DNA of 64,000 bases from NCBI GenBank assembly GCA_028335825.1, contig JAIOKI010000027.1, positions 62,001 to 126,000 of the forward strand, in the 5' to 3' direction. The DNA is from Nosema muscidifuracis (taxonomy: Eukaryota > Microsporidia > Nosematidae). This document shows positions 48,208-58,231 of this stretch, in pieces (position 1 is the first letter of the stretch; every line of letters begins with the position of its first letter). Under the pieces are notes generated by a model. That model worked only from the letters and a program-made list of their open reading frames with translations, did no database searches and had not been told where the DNA came from. The translations under genes and the position numbers were made by a program.

Positions 48208-50196
48208 TTATTGTTCTTTCTTATCTTCATTTTCATTGCTATCCTTCTTATCTTCATTTTCATTGCCATCTTTCTCTTCTTCTTTCTTTTCGTTATTTTC
48301 TTCATTCAATTCAGACTTTTCTTGTTTATTTTTCTCCTCTTCTTCCTCTTTCTTTAATTGTACAAGTTCAGCTTCAGCTTTTTCTAATACGATCTTAGTT
48401 TCTTTCTTTAAGTTATCAAATGGTAAATTATCAAATTCAGATGCACTAAATAAATCGATTCTTAATTTCTTTCCATATTCTTCAAGTTTATACGACATAC
48501 ACTGTAACTTGTAACATGTTGGTGTATACTTCTTAGGATATTTCACTTTAATTTCATTTATCTGATCAATAAATGAATTTATTTCAGTTCTAATAGATTT
48601 CTCTACTTCTTCTAATTTTTCTGATACAAAACTAAGTTTTTTTATAATATCTTCTCTTACTTTATATTCTTGTTCTATTTCTACTGATGGCTGTATATCG
48701 AATAAATCCATAGCTATTTCTCTTGCTCTACTTTCATCTTCAGAATTAAATAAATCTTTAATATTACCTGACATAGCATCTAATAAACTCATAGCCATAG
48801 TTTCTAATTCATTTCTCATATGTCCTATTTTTTCAATATTAGTTTCTAATATTCTATACCTATCTTCTGTATTTATAAGATCATTTTTATCCTCAGAAGA
48901 TAATTCTAATGTGGAATATTCAAATTCTAAATCTTTATCATCAACTTTAACTGACTTAATTTCTATAAGACCAAATTTATTTATTTCAATTATTATTTTT
49001 ACAGATTCAGGATCTTCAGTCTCTTCTTTCTTAATTTTAATATTTCCTATTACGTCATTATCTTCTAATAATTCTAATGAGAAATCTTTCTTTCTGTTAT
49101 ATGTAACAGTCTTCTTTAATCCAATTATATCTGTAGCTTTAAAAACTACTGAAGATTTTTGACTATTTCCTTCTAATCCAATACTAATATTTCTTCCTAT
49201 AATATCATTCATTTTATATTTATTAGAAACTACTGAACAAGCTAATCCAAGAGATGTTCCTATAGCACATGACTCAGTAAGATCTAATGTAACTTGATAT
49301 TCAATTTTTTTATCTATAATATTTTTAATTAAAAACGAACTTGAATTACCACCTGTAATTTCAATCATTCCTTTAAAATTAATATTCTTAATAGATTCAT
49401 CTACAAAATTAGTTATTTTTTCTACTTCTTCAGTACAAGCTACAAGATATTCTTCTTGAGTGATCTGTACATTAATTAAATTCTCATTAATATAAATTTG
49501 TATATTTGCTACAGAAGAAGCATTAAGTACAGTCTTTAATTTTTCAAGATGTCTTAAAATATTCTCTCTTACTATTTTTGTATCTTCTAATTGATATTTC
49601 TTAAGTATTATATTAATTAATTTTTCATCAAAATCTTTTGCACCAGTTTTACAACTACTAATATATAAAGGAGTAAATACAAAATTTTCATATGAAAAAA
49701 ATCCTACTTCAGTTTTAGAATGTCCAAAATCGAATATTGCAAATTGAGATGGAATTCTTTCTCTTCTTAAACAAGCAAACATTCCTATAGCACTTATATC
49801 ATTAAAAAACCTTTCAACTTTCATATCACAACACCTAGAAATATCGTATAAGAATTTCCTGTCAGAATATTTATAATAAGAAGGTATTGAAATACAAATA
49901 GAAGGATTTCCTTTAGTATTCTGTTTAACAAGTCTATCAAGATATTTAACAAACATCATAAATACTTTAGAACTTTCTTTATCAGATAAATTATCTCTAA
50001 AAGATCTATGTCTTAAATTTATACTCTGTTCATGCTCACCAGTTATACTATTACCAAATTTACGAATTGGTGTAGTAAGTTCTAATACAGTTGGTATGGA
50101 TCTTTTACCTTGTTCATCTCCTAATATTTTACCATTATCTTTTGATGAAGCTATTTTTGTTTTGTATGATCCAAAATCAATTCCAATAAATTCCAT
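48208..50196 (-). CDS. SSE1: Hsp110/Sse1-type Hsp70-family chaperone, 662 aa
   Basis: A cytosolic Hsp70-family protein. In the Hsp110 class the ATPase domain acts as nucleotide exchange factor for Hsp70 and as a holdase. Seen here: phosphate-loop start IGIDFGSYKTKIA (residues 4-16), SIPTVLEL, then IPSYYKYSDRKFL (about 104), FDFGHSKTEVGFF (about 154-166), a connect region and EITGGNSSSF (about 285). A reduced beta domain (about 340-430) and helical domain follow, ending in a long Glu/Lys/Asn tail with two NENEDKK repeats. DFGHSKTEV at the second phosphate site matches the DIGHS form of Sse1/Hsp110 rather than the DLGGGT of canonical Hsp70. It has no signal peptide and no KDEL, arguing against the ER relative Lhs1. 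It is shorter than yeast Sse1 (693 aa). CTACCCATAAAA precedes ATG. Confidence 0.88.
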   Translation of the reverse strand: MEFIGIDFGSYKTKIASSKDNGKILGDEQGKRSIPTVLELTTPIRKFGNSITGEHEQSINLRHRSFRDNLSDKESSKVFMMFVKYLDRLVKQNTKGNPSICISIPSYYKYSDRKFLYDISRCCDMKVERFFNDISAIGMFACLRRERIPSQFAIFDFGHSKTEVGFFSYENFVFTPLYISSCKTGAKDFDEKLINIILKKYQLEDTKIVRENILRHLEKLKTVLNASSVANIQIYINENLINVQITQEEYLVACTEEVEKITNFVDESIKNINFKGMIEITGGNSSSFLIKNIIDKKIEYQVTLDLTESCAIGTSLGLACSVVSNKYKMNDIIGRNISIGLEGNSQKSSVVFKATDIIGLKKTVTYNRKKDFSLELLEDNDVIGNIKIKKEETEDPESVKIIIEINKFGLIEIKSVKVDDKDLEFEYSTLELSSEDKNDLINTEDRYRILETNIEKIGHMRNELETMAMSLLDAMSGNIKDLFNSEDESRAREIAMDLFDIQPSVEIEQEYKVREDIIKKLSFVSEKLEEVEKSIRTEINSFIDQINEIKVKYPKKYTPTCYKLQCMSYKLEEYGKKLRIDLFSASEFDNLPFDNLKKETKIVLEKAEAELVQLKKEEEEEKNKQEKSELNEENNEKKEEEKDGNENEDKKDSNENEDKKEQ

Positions 50197-50848
50197 TTTT
50201 ATGGGTAGAAAAATTTAAAAATTTATATTTAAAAAATTCTTGAATTTTCTAGTCAATTCGTAAATAAATTGATCTGCGGCTGATTGTATTTGTTATTGAT
50301 TATTTTTTAGATAGAATATATTGTTGAAAAAAATATTGACTTATTGTTATTTGTAATATTAACTGATTCTTCAATCTAATAATAATTTCATTAATTCTTA
50401 TTTGTAAGGGTTCTAATTTGGAAATAAAATTTTAAAATAATTAAACTTTCTATCTGAATGATAGATTTTAAATCAGAAGATTATAAATCTGAGTATTTTA
50501 TTAAAATAAAGAAGTATAAATTAATTTAAAAAATTTATAATTTAAAGAATTGCATAAAATAATATAAAAAATGCATAAAATTATTTTAAAGAAATTTTTA
50601 ATTTAAAAAATGCATAAACTAATATAAAAATGCATAAACTAATTTAAAAAAATCTATAATTTAAAAAAATCTATAATATAAAAAAATTCATAATATAAAA
50701 AAAATTATAATTTAAAGAATGTAAAAATAAATATTTTAAATTATAAAAAAATTTCATTTCTTTGATAAAAATTTTATAATAAATTAAGAATAAATTAAAT
50801 TAAGAAATATCTTACTAAATAAAAAAGTATAAAAAGAAGTGTTTTTTA
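50197..50848. repeat. AT-rich short tandem array between divergent genes
   Basis: From about 50,510 to 50,730 there are many imperfect copies of a roughly 17-25-base unit of the form AT(A)AA(T)TTAAAAAA with GCATAAA or CTATAAT variants. It occupies the shared upstream region of the Hsp110 gene (minus) and the 335-aa secreted gene (plus). Nothing else is seen. Confidence 0.6.
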
Positions 50849-51856
50849 ATGATAATGATATTTTTTATAATACTATACTCTTCATCTATACTAGCATCTT
50901 TTAATAGTGATCCTACAGGTCCAGTTACTTACGAAGGATTGAGAAATATTCTTGCATCATTTGCTAACGGAATAAATAAAACTATCGAACAGAATCTTAC
51001 AGAAAGTGAACAAAGAACATTACGAAATGTTAAAAAAGAAATTGATACAATTACTAAAGATGAAATTGAGAGACAGGAAAAAAATTTAAAAAATCTTATG
51101 GATAATATAAAAACATCTCAAAGTAAAAACGAAGATACTAAAGAAAAAGAAAAAACAATCAATCCATCTACAAACCCTTTACAAAATATTCTTCCTTTAT
51201 TAGCTAATTCCCTTGGTTCTGGTAATAATAATGATCTTATCATGTATATTTTATATCTACTAAATTATAATCAAAATACTTCAACTACTTCTGAATCAAA
51301 TCCAAATATCTTGACTTCTATTATACCAATAATTCTACAAAAAATCAGTCAAAGAGGAATAACGTTACCAGCCAATCAAAATTTATTAGGAAATACTGGT
51401 TTTTTAGGTGCATGTAATGGTATCAATCCATTACATGCTAATTTACAAGGATATCCTTCAGGGTTATTAGGAAATCAGAATATACAAGGAGGTATTAATC
51501 CAGCAATTCTCCAAAGTCTTCTAGGAGCTTCTTTTTCTCAAGGATCTAATTTAGACCCTAACCAAGTCATTTTGTTAAATATTTTGATAGCTTTATTAAA
51601 CAATAATACACCTACCAGTGAATGTCCTCTACAAAATCCTCCAAGACCCACAAGTTTATATGGTCCTTCTTTGCCTCAAAATGTGTCTGGTTCATCTGTA
51701 CCTCAGTATGGTTATGGGCCTACTTTACCAAAGAATGGATATGGTCCTTCTCTACCTGAACCCCCTCAAACTGATTTAACCAATTGTCATGGAACATCCT
51801 GTGCTAATGGAGTAGAAAATCGTGACTATTCTAAAAATTATGGTAGAAGACCCTAA
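50849..51856 (+). CDS. Secreted Asn/Leu/Pro-rich protein, 335 aa
   Basis: Function unknown. A signal peptide is clear (MIMIFFIILYSSSILAS). Residues 20-115 are a charged, probably coiled helix (NINKT...ESEQRTLRNVKKEIDTITKDEIERQE). Residues 120-245 are rich in Asn, Leu, Ile and Gly with hydrophobic stretches (LLGNTGFLGACNGINPL, LLGNQNIQGGINPAILQSLL) but no true membrane span. Residues 260-310 contain a YGPSLP-type repeat (SLYGPSLPQ, QYGYGPTLPK, NGYGPSLPE), and the protein ends in CHGTSCANG and YGRRP. This layout resembles structural spore-wall or polar-tube proteins in style only. The start could be the second ATG two codons in. It heads the gene-dense block and has a higher proportion of Gln and Pro codons than left-hand genes. 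Confidence 0.75.
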   Translation: MIMIFFIILYSSSILASFNSDPTGPVTYEGLRNILASFANGINKTIEQNLTESEQRTLRNVKKEIDTITKDEIERQEKNLKNLMDNIKTSQSKNEDTKEKEKTINPSTNPLQNILPLLANSLGSGNNNDLIMYILYLLNYNQNTSTTSESNPNILTSIIPIILQKISQRGITLPANQNLLGNTGFLGACNGINPLHANLQGYPSGLLGNQNIQGGINPAILQSLLGASFSQGSNLDPNQVILLNILIALLNNNTPTSECPLQNPPRPTSLYGPSLPQNVSGSSVPQYGYGPTLPKNGYGPSLPEPPQTDLTNCHGTSCANGVENRDYSKNYGRRP

Positions 51857-53155
51857 GTAATTAAATAATGTAAATAAGTAAAATTATTTTTTAATTAACA
51901 TACTAATTTTAAATAAAAATATAAATAATTATTAAAAAAAGTTGGAGAATAACAATACTAAATTTTAATCAAAATTAAAAATAAGGGCAGTTTATCACAT
52001 CAATTAATATTATTTGTTACTCTTAAATTTTGATATGAAAATAATATCTAATTTTATATTTTAAAAATGAGACTATATTTTTATTTAAAGAACTAGTAAA
52101 TTGTTCACAAATATCTAATAATTTAGCATTACTTGTAAAATTTAATTTTTTAGATTATCTTTTTAAATGACGTAATTATACGTTAAAATATTATCTATTA
52201 AAAACTTCAATACAAAACATGTCAAGGATAGTTTATAAATATAACACTCGGATAAAAAAATATTAATTACATTATAAATTTCTAATAACCAGAGCTATAG
52301 ATCAAAGTTCATCGATTATTTTAAGAACAAATTTTTTATAAATAATAAATTAGCTTCGTTTTTTAGTATGTTCAACATTTTTGAAAAGATTCAGGTTCTT
52401 TAGAAACCCCATTTAAATTATTTTCTAATGAACGTATAAAACAATTGATGATTTATAATTATGTAAGTTAAAGAATTAAGTTATTATTATTGAAATTTAA
52501 ATCATTTTCTATGCAATTGTAAGCTTAATCTAAATGTTATGAATATTAATTTGTTCTTAATAGATAATTTTAAAATTAAATGTATCTGTCAATGACAAAA
52601 TATGTACTATATTTAATTTATATTATATATGTTAAAAGTGGTACAATTATTGTGTTTCCCTAGAGATTATAAATTACAGAATAATTCAGTTTAATTGACT
52701 ATGACTTTCATCAAAGGGCATGAAATATAAAAATTTAAGACTTTTGTTTAATTTATCAATCCTTGAAATTTATTATAAAAAGATATGATATTAAAAATTT
52801 ATATAACGATAATTAACTGTTTTTGTATAAGATTTTAAAAAAAAAATAAATATTATATTTTTCTTTTATAATAGAAGATCATCATTTTTAATAAATAGAT
52901 ACCACCTCCTTAATATGAGCTTTTAAGAATGTAAAATGATATTTAAGACTAGTTGTAAAAAAAATAATTAAGAAAGATTAAATAAGTATGAAATAATAAA
53001 GAAAATATCTACTGTTATCAGAAGATATTTATAAAAAAATTCAAATCTATTTAACTAATGTTTTTATCAATATTATATTTTACATTTAGGCAATTATTAT
53101 TATAACGCCCTTAACTTATAAAAATTGTTTAAAATTTTATTTGTAATATTTTCAG
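51857..53155. other. Intergenic, nothing recognised
   Basis: 1.3 kb of AT-rich sequence. The largest gap in the dense block; no feature seen. Confidence 0.5.
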
Positions 53156-53160
53156 CCCCC
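53156..53160 (+). promoter_or_regulatory. CCCCC start signal of the Nup62 gene
   Basis: Five C followed by AAAG and the ATG at 53,165. The clearest C-run in the window. Confidence 0.55.
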
Positions 53161-53164
53161 AAAG

Positions 53165-54973
53165 ATGAATTACAATTCCTTTAACCAAAAAAATGATGAT
53201 CAAAATAATATCAACCAGAATCCTTTTGCAAATGCTCCCCAGAAACAGACAAATAATCCTTTTGCTAATGCTCCTCAACAACAGACAAATAATCCTTTTG
53301 CTAATGCTCCTCAACAGCAGACGAATAATCCTTTTGCTAATGCTCCCCAGCAACAGACAAATAATCCTTTTGCAAATGCTCCCCAACAACAGACAAATAA
53401 TCCTTTTGCAAATGCTTCTCAACAGCAGACGAATAATCCTTTTGCTAATGCTCCTCAACAGCAGACAACTTCAAATATTTTTGGAAATTCACAACAAACA
53501 ACATCAAATATTTTTGGAAATCCACAACAGCAATCAAACATATTGAGTAATGCACAAGGAACTTCTTCATTTGGATCTGCTCAACCACAAAGTGTTAATC
53601 CATTTGTAGCTTCACAAAATGCTTTTTCTAGTGCACAAACAAATCCACTATCTGGAAATCAACAGACAAGTGTCTTCGGCTCGAGTACTCAACCTGCTAC
53701 TCCATTTGGATCTGCTCAGCCACAAAGTGTTAATACATTTGTAACTTCACAAAATGCTTTTTCTAGTGCACAAACAAATCCACTATCTGGAAATCAACAG
53801 ACAAGTGTCTTCGGCTCGAGTACTCAACCTGCTACTCCATTTGGATCTGCTCAGCCACAAAGTGTTAATCCATTTGTAGCCGCACAACAAGTAAGCACGA
53901 ATACAACAGAAACTTTTCAACAACAACCTAATGTATTTAATAATGCTTCTCAGCCTAATCCATTTGCAAATGCTCAACAACCTTCTTCTATGAGTACTCA
54001 GCCAGTTAATCCGTTTGCCAATGCACAAAAACAAACTAATACTTTATTTACGAACGATCAAAAATCTTTTGCTTCAAGTACACAACCTAGTACATTTTCT
54101 AATGTTCAGCAACCAACTTCATTTGGTGCTCAATCTTCTATTTCAACTAATGCGCAGCCTAATACTTTAACAACTTCTTGTGGAGTATTTCCATCTCAAC
54201 AAACTTCTTCTAATTCAATTCAACAGAACCAAACTCAAAATCCTTTTGTTCAAGCTGCCATGAAACAACAAGCTTCTTCTGTTTTTACTGCTCAACCACA
54301 ATCAAATACATCTCAAGTTAATACCAATATTCCATTTGTTACTAATCAAGAATCAAAAACTGAAAATACTCCTTTAATAAATGATAAGACTCAATTTGGA
54401 TCAACTAAACAAGAAGATACTACTATAAAAAATATCTCTGTGAGTACATCTGATAAAACTGAAAAATTAGATAATAAAGAATATAATAAAACTTCTATAT
54501 TTGGAGATAATAGCAAGTTCGTAAATACAGAAAGAAATACAACTTTCGTTCAAATGACATTATACGAAATTTTACAAGAACAAACACGTAAATTAGAAGA
54601 GAATATAAATGAATTTAACAATAAAGCAAGAGAAATATATGAAGAAGATGAAAAACTTTTAGAAAGTCTTAATAATTACAAAGTACTTAGTCAATCTTTA
54701 GATAAAGAAGAAATTAGACTTAATGAATTGGAAGAAAATATTGATTTTTTTGAAAAACTTCTTGACGACTATTCCAAGAAAATATCACGTAACGATGATG
54801 ATGATGAACTAATAACATGTGTAAAAGAATTTGAAAAAGTATCAGATAATTTTTATAGAAGTATGGAAGAGAATAAAGACAAAGATGATGAAGTTCTAGG
54901 ATTGGTGAAGGAGAATTATAATTTGTGTAGCGTCATAGATGAAAAATTAGATTTATATGAGAAATATAAATAA
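53165..54973 (+). CDS. NSP1: FG-nucleoporin Nsp1/Nup62, 602 aa
   Basis: A central-channel nucleoporin that forms the FG permeability barrier and, through its coiled coil, the Nsp1-Nup57-Nup49 (Nup62-58-54) complex. Seen: residues 14-100 are about seven repeats of a 12-residue TNNPFANAPQQQ unit. Residues 100-360 are low-complexity Gln/Asn/Ser/Thr with SNIFGN, SFGSAQ and VFGSS FG-type motifs, including a 45-residue unit in two nearly identical copies. A linker follows (about 365-455). The C-terminal 140 residues (from QMTLYEILQEQTRKLEE) are a charged coiled coil with the order and spacing of the Nsp1_C domain, ending near ENYNLCSVIDEKLDLYEK. Length is between human Nup62 (522) and yeast Nsp1 (823). 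The start follows CCCCCAAAG. Confident at family level. Confidence 0.88.
   Translation: MNYNSFNQKNDDQNNINQNPFANAPQKQTNNPFANAPQQQTNNPFANAPQQQTNNPFANAPQQQTNNPFANAPQQQTNNPFANASQQQTNNPFANAPQQQTTSNIFGNSQQTTSNIFGNPQQQSNILSNAQGTSSFGSAQPQSVNPFVASQNAFSSAQTNPLSGNQQTSVFGSSTQPATPFGSAQPQSVNTFVTSQNAFSSAQTNPLSGNQQTSVFGSSTQPATPFGSAQPQSVNPFVAAQQVSTNTTETFQQQPNVFNNASQPNPFANAQQPSSMSTQPVNPFANAQKQTNTLFTNDQKSFASSTQPSTFSNVQQPTSFGAQSSISTNAQPNTLTTSCGVFPSQQTSSNSIQQNQTQNPFVQAAMKQQASSVFTAQPQSNTSQVNTNIPFVTNQESKTENTPLINDKTQFGSTKQEDTTIKNISVSTSDKTEKLDNKEYNKTSIFGDNSKFVNTERNTTFVQMTLYEILQEQTRKLEENINEFNNKAREIYEEDEKLLESLNNYKVLSQSLDKEEIRLNELEENIDFFEKLLDDYSKKISRNDDDDELITCVKEFEKVSDNFYRSMEENKDKDDEVLGLVKENYNLCSVIDEKLDLYEKYK
53215..53466 (+). 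repeat. 36-base tandem repeat in the Nup62 gene
   Basis: Seven units of 36 bases encoding 12 residues (core NNPFANAPQQQT). Units differ mainly at third positions and in one or two Gln/Lys or Pro/Ser changes. Confidence 0.85.
53573..53885 (+). repeat. 135-base tandem repeat in the Nup62 gene
   Basis: Two full units (53,573-53,707 and 53,708-53,842) and a partial third, each coding 45 residues beginning GSAQPQSVN. The two full units are nearly identical, including third positions, so the duplication is recent. Confidence 0.8.
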
Positions 54974-55378
54974 ATATTTAAAGTTGATTTAATATTTAGC
55001 ATAATTTATCATATTTAGGAAATTGAATGTGAATTTGTTAAACGTTTCGTCTAAAAAATGATTAAAATATTTTAATTAAAAGATTTACTTTTTATATTTA
55101 ATTAATATTTGATCTATTAAAAGACACTCAATTTTTTTAATTTTATAACTTACTATTCTCTTCTAAAGTAAAGCCTTAATTAAAATAGGTTAACAAGTTA
55201 ACTTTCATAAACCTTCGTTATAAACTTTTTGTGTTTTTTATTTCAGTTAATTTGACAGATGTATTTAATTAATATTACTGACAAAATATATTTTTGAAAT
55301 GAAAGGATAACGTTAATAATATATCAATTTTTTAAAAGTGTAATTAAATAAATTCACATATTTACAATATTTAATTAA
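54974..55378. other. Intergenic between convergent genes
   Basis: AT-rich; no feature seen. Confidence 0.5.
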
Positions 55379-56704
55379 TCAAAACTTGCTTGATTCGTTA
55401 GATATTTTAGGAAGATTTTCAATACAATTTTTTGATCTGAGTCCTTCTTTCGTAATATTATTTAGAAAATCTACTAGATTTTTCTGAGAAGGATCTAAAA
55501 CTGGGTTGGTAGTTAAAACTTCAGAAAATAAATCAGAATCTTTTGATTCAAAACTTTCAGTAGGTAGATTTAAAGAGGAGCTTGGTATTTGGATATCGAT
55601 CTTCTGTTCTTGAACTGACTGAGAAGTATTTTGATGCGACAAAGTAGATTGAAGAGGATTAATTTTATCATCTTTGCGGAAATTTGATTCAATAAAAATT
55701 TCTAGTAAATTCTTAATTGATTTTTGTTGTTCAGATACATCATCTAAAATCTTAAAAACTAATTTTTTAAATTCATCATAACGAATATCCAAAAATTCGC
55801 TACTTTTTTTATAATCAAAATGTTCTTTCTCAAGAGGATTTAAACTACGTTTTGAATCATCTTTTGTTTGAATTTTTTCAAGAGTTTGATCGATCTTTTC
55901 CGATAAAAGTTCAGTCTTAGCAACGTTATGATCAGAAATTTCCTGTAAATCTTTTAATATTAAATTTAAATTATTTATAATTCTTGATTCAGATTCTCTC
56001 ATCGATTTTGTAATATAAAAATATATATTCTCTTTCAAAAATTGTAACAAATTTTCGTGATGTTCGTTTATTTCAATTCTAAAATTATCGATTTCTTTTT
56101 TAAGTGCACTTTTCATTCTTAATTCGTTGTTATCAAGTTGTATTTTTATAATTTCATTTATTTTTTCATAAGTATAGCCTAAAAACATATTTTCTCTGTT
56201 TATATTATCTTGATCAAGATTTTTAATTCGTTCATTAACTATAAAAAGTATTTTTTCTTGAAATTCTGTAAGTGATTTCTCAATTGAAATATTTAAATTA
56301 TCTGATTTATTTTTTGAAGAACTATCATCAAGTTTTATTTCACATTCATTAGGATCTGATAGATTATCTTGTAAATCAATATTCTCTTTATGAGCCAACC
56401 CTCTTTTTCTTTTCATATTTGTACCTTTTTTATTATTTGATTCTTCTTTAATATCTTCTTTAATATCTTCCTTGATATCTTCTCTAATAGTACCCTCTTG
56501 ATTAAGTACATTACTCTTTTTACTTTGTATATCAGGATTACGTCTATGATCAGTCACACATTTATAATCCGATATTTCATTTTCTTTAGTTATATTGTTA
56601 TTAGATTGATGAATATCATCTTCAACTATATTCTTAGAGGTAAGTTCAGTTGTTGAAAATATAAATGAAATGTACATAATTAAAAGATACATTAAATTTT
56701 TCAT
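55379..56704 (-). CDS. Secreted coiled-coil protein with an NLS-like patch, 441 aa
   Basis: Function unknown. A signal peptide is likely (MKNLMYLLIMYISFIFSTTE). After a disordered, charged region there is a short tandem repeat (REDIKEDIKEDIKEE, residues 74-88) and then a basic cluster, NMKRKRGLAHKEN (about 96-108), which resembles a monopartite nuclear localisation signal. Residues 125-335 are predicted long helices and coiled coil (SLTEFQEKILFIVNERIKNL; NRENMFLGYTYEKINEII; ELLSEKIDQTLEKIQ). The last 90 residues are Ser/Leu-rich and disordered. A secreted protein with an NLS-like patch could target the host nucleus, as proposed for other microsporidian exported proteins; this is inference. 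GAGGGA lies directly before ATG, a G-run in place of the usual C-run. Two cysteines only. Confidence 0.72.
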   Translation of the reverse strand: MKNLMYLLIMYISFIFSTTELTSKNIVEDDIHQSNNNITKENEISDYKCVTDHRRNPDIQSKKSNVLNQEGTIREDIKEDIKEDIKEESNNKKGTNMKRKRGLAHKENIDLQDNLSDPNECEIKLDDSSSKNKSDNLNISIEKSLTEFQEKILFIVNERIKNLDQDNINRENMFLGYTYEKINEIIKIQLDNNELRMKSALKKEIDNFRIEINEHHENLLQFLKENIYFYITKSMRESESRIINNLNLILKDLQEISDHNVAKTELLSEKIDQTLEKIQTKDDSKRSLNPLEKEHFDYKKSSEFLDIRYDEFKKLVFKILDDVSEQQKSIKNLLEIFIESNFRKDDKINPLQSTLSHQNTSQSVQEQKIDIQIPSSSLNLPTESFESKDSDLFSEVLTTNPVLDPSQKNLVDFLNNITKEGLRSKNCIENLPKISNESSKF

Positions 56705-57448
56705 TCCCTCTTTTTTGAATCATAATATATACTTTTTACAAAATAAAATTTATTTTAATTAATTTTGAATAATTTTTATTTAGTTTTGAAATTCTATATT
56801 GATTATAATTTTTTAATATATCATAAAATCTTTCTAATAAATTTCTTATTATAAATATAAACTAATAAAATATTTTTTAAATTTATTTAGTAACATTCAT
56901 TAAGAATATTTTAATTAAATATTAAGTCAATTTTTATTGTCTAATTTTATGATATATTTTATAATAAATTATTAATATTTTAATTGTTCATTCATTTACT
57001 TTAGTCTTAATAAAAATTAGAAATATTTGATATATTAAAAATTAATATTTACTAATACACCAATAATAAATTATTATTATTTTAATTGTTCATTCATTTA
57101 TTTTAGTCTTAATAAAAGATTAACAATATTTGATATATTAAAAATTAATATTTACTAATACACCAATAATAAATTATTATATATTTAATTATTCATCCAG
57201 AGAAGATATTTGTCTATAATCCTAAGCTTAATATGACCCTTGTAAACTTAGTCTAAAATATTGTTATCAAAATAGATAAACATAATAAGAAAATTATTGT
57301 GAAATGTAAGCTTATATAAATAATTAAATAAACTTTTATTTTATAAAATTAAATATTTAACATTTCCTGAATTTAAACAAATAAAATAATTTCTTTATAA
57401 ATTTGTTCGTTAGATTAAATATTTAAATAAAAATATTCTAAAAAACAA
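56705..57448. other. Divergent intergenic region
   Basis: Shared upstream region of the 441-aa (minus) and 260-aa (plus) genes. It contains the tandem repeat at 56,961-57,195. Nothing else recognised. Confidence 0.5.
56961..57195 (+). repeat. 102-base tandem repeat, about 2.3 copies
   Basis: Units start with ATAATAAATT at 56,961, 57,063 and 57,166 and contain TTTAATTGTTCATTCATTTA. Copies one and two are nearly identical over about 100 bases; the third is cut off after about 30. Confidence 0.8.
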
Positions 57449-58231
57449 ATGCAAAGTAAAAAGCCAATGTTTAAAAGAAGAACAACACGAAGCAAGACTA
57501 TCGTGATTAACTTTACTCAGAAAGATAAAGTTAATGAAAATACAAGTATAAAGGATACTAAAGAAGATAACAACCTCCTGTCTCATAAAAATATTGACTT
57601 AATTGAGACAAAGGTTAATCTTCAAAAAGAAAATACTAAGATTGATAAGAAAGTATCATTTCATATACAGAATAATGAAATGATAAGAAATTGTGATAGA
57701 TCTGAGAATATTTCAGATAATAAGAAAGATAAAATAGAAATGGTAAGAGATTATTGTGAAGTACAATTATGTATCCTAAAAGATAAAATATCAAGGAGAG
57801 AAAAAGATCTCGAATCTAGATTGGGATTTAATAATACATTAAAAATTAGGAATACTGATGAAGAACTTCTTGTTAGTAAATTAGATAAAACTAAAATTTC
57901 TAATGTAAGAGAGAAGGTCAAGTTTTTTGAGATGATTTTTAAGACAAAGAAAAATGTAAATAAAAAAAAGTCTAATTTAATAAAAGAAACTATCAAAGAT
58001 GATATTTATATGGTAGAGGAATGTAAGGAAAAGTCTCAATTAGTGAATGAAACTATCAAAGATGATATTTATAGGGTAGAGGAATATATTGATAAGTCTC
58101 AATTGGTGAATGATTATAAAAATAATATAAACACTCTTTATTTCACTAAAGAAAATGATAAAATAATATTAGAATCAAAGAATAGATCTTTTAATTTCGC
58201 TATGCTAATTAAAAAATGGGAAAATAAATAA
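57449..58231 (+). CDS. Charged protein with a 21-residue repeat, 260 aa
   Basis: Not recognised. No signal peptide and no membrane segment, so probably cytosolic or nuclear. The N terminus is strongly basic (PMFKRRTTRSKT) and could be an NLS. Residues 30-90 are disordered. Residues 95-170 form a charged helical region (DYCEVQLCILKDKISRREKDLES; KTKISNVREKVKFFEMIF). Two tandem units of a 21-residue repeat (core KETIKDDIYMVEE / NETIKDDIYRVEE) follow at about residues 175-216. The conserved-looking end, SFNFAMLIKKWENK, may be a short binding peptide. The start is the first ATG, AAACAAATG; no C-run is present. Its neighbours in the dense block are core genes, which hints at a conserved but fast-evolving scaffold role. 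That is inference. Confidence 0.65.
   Translation: MQSKKPMFKRRTTRSKTIVINFTQKDKVNENTSIKDTKEDNNLLSHKNIDLIETKVNLQKENTKIDKKVSFHIQNNEMIRNCDRSENISDNKKDKIEMVRDYCEVQLCILKDKISRREKDLESRLGFNNTLKIRNTDEELLVSKLDKTKISNVREKVKFFEMIFKTKKNVNKKKSNLIKETIKDDIYMVEECKEKSQLVNETIKDDIYRVEEYIDKSQLVNDYKNNINTLYFTKENDKIILESKNRSFNFAMLIKKWENK
57971..58111 (+). repeat. 63-base tandem repeat within the 260-aa gene
   Basis: Two full 63-base units (57,971-58,033; 58,034-58,096) and a 15-base remainder, in frame, coding the 21-residue repeat. Very similar at the DNA level, so recent. Confidence 0.8.

Noticed and set aside
48236-48514. Ser/Phe-rich frame opposite the Hsp110 tail
   Set aside because: Antisense of the Glu/Lys-rich tail codons; a composition artefact.
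53129-53458. 109-codon minus-strand frame opposite the Nup62 repeats
   Set aside because: Its repeating RSICKRIICLLLG sequence is the reverse complement of the 36-base FG repeat; it is a shadow of the real gene.
53193-53546. 117-codon plus-strand frame inside the Nup62 gene
   Set aside because: Alternative frame of the tandem repeat with the same periodicity; no start signal.
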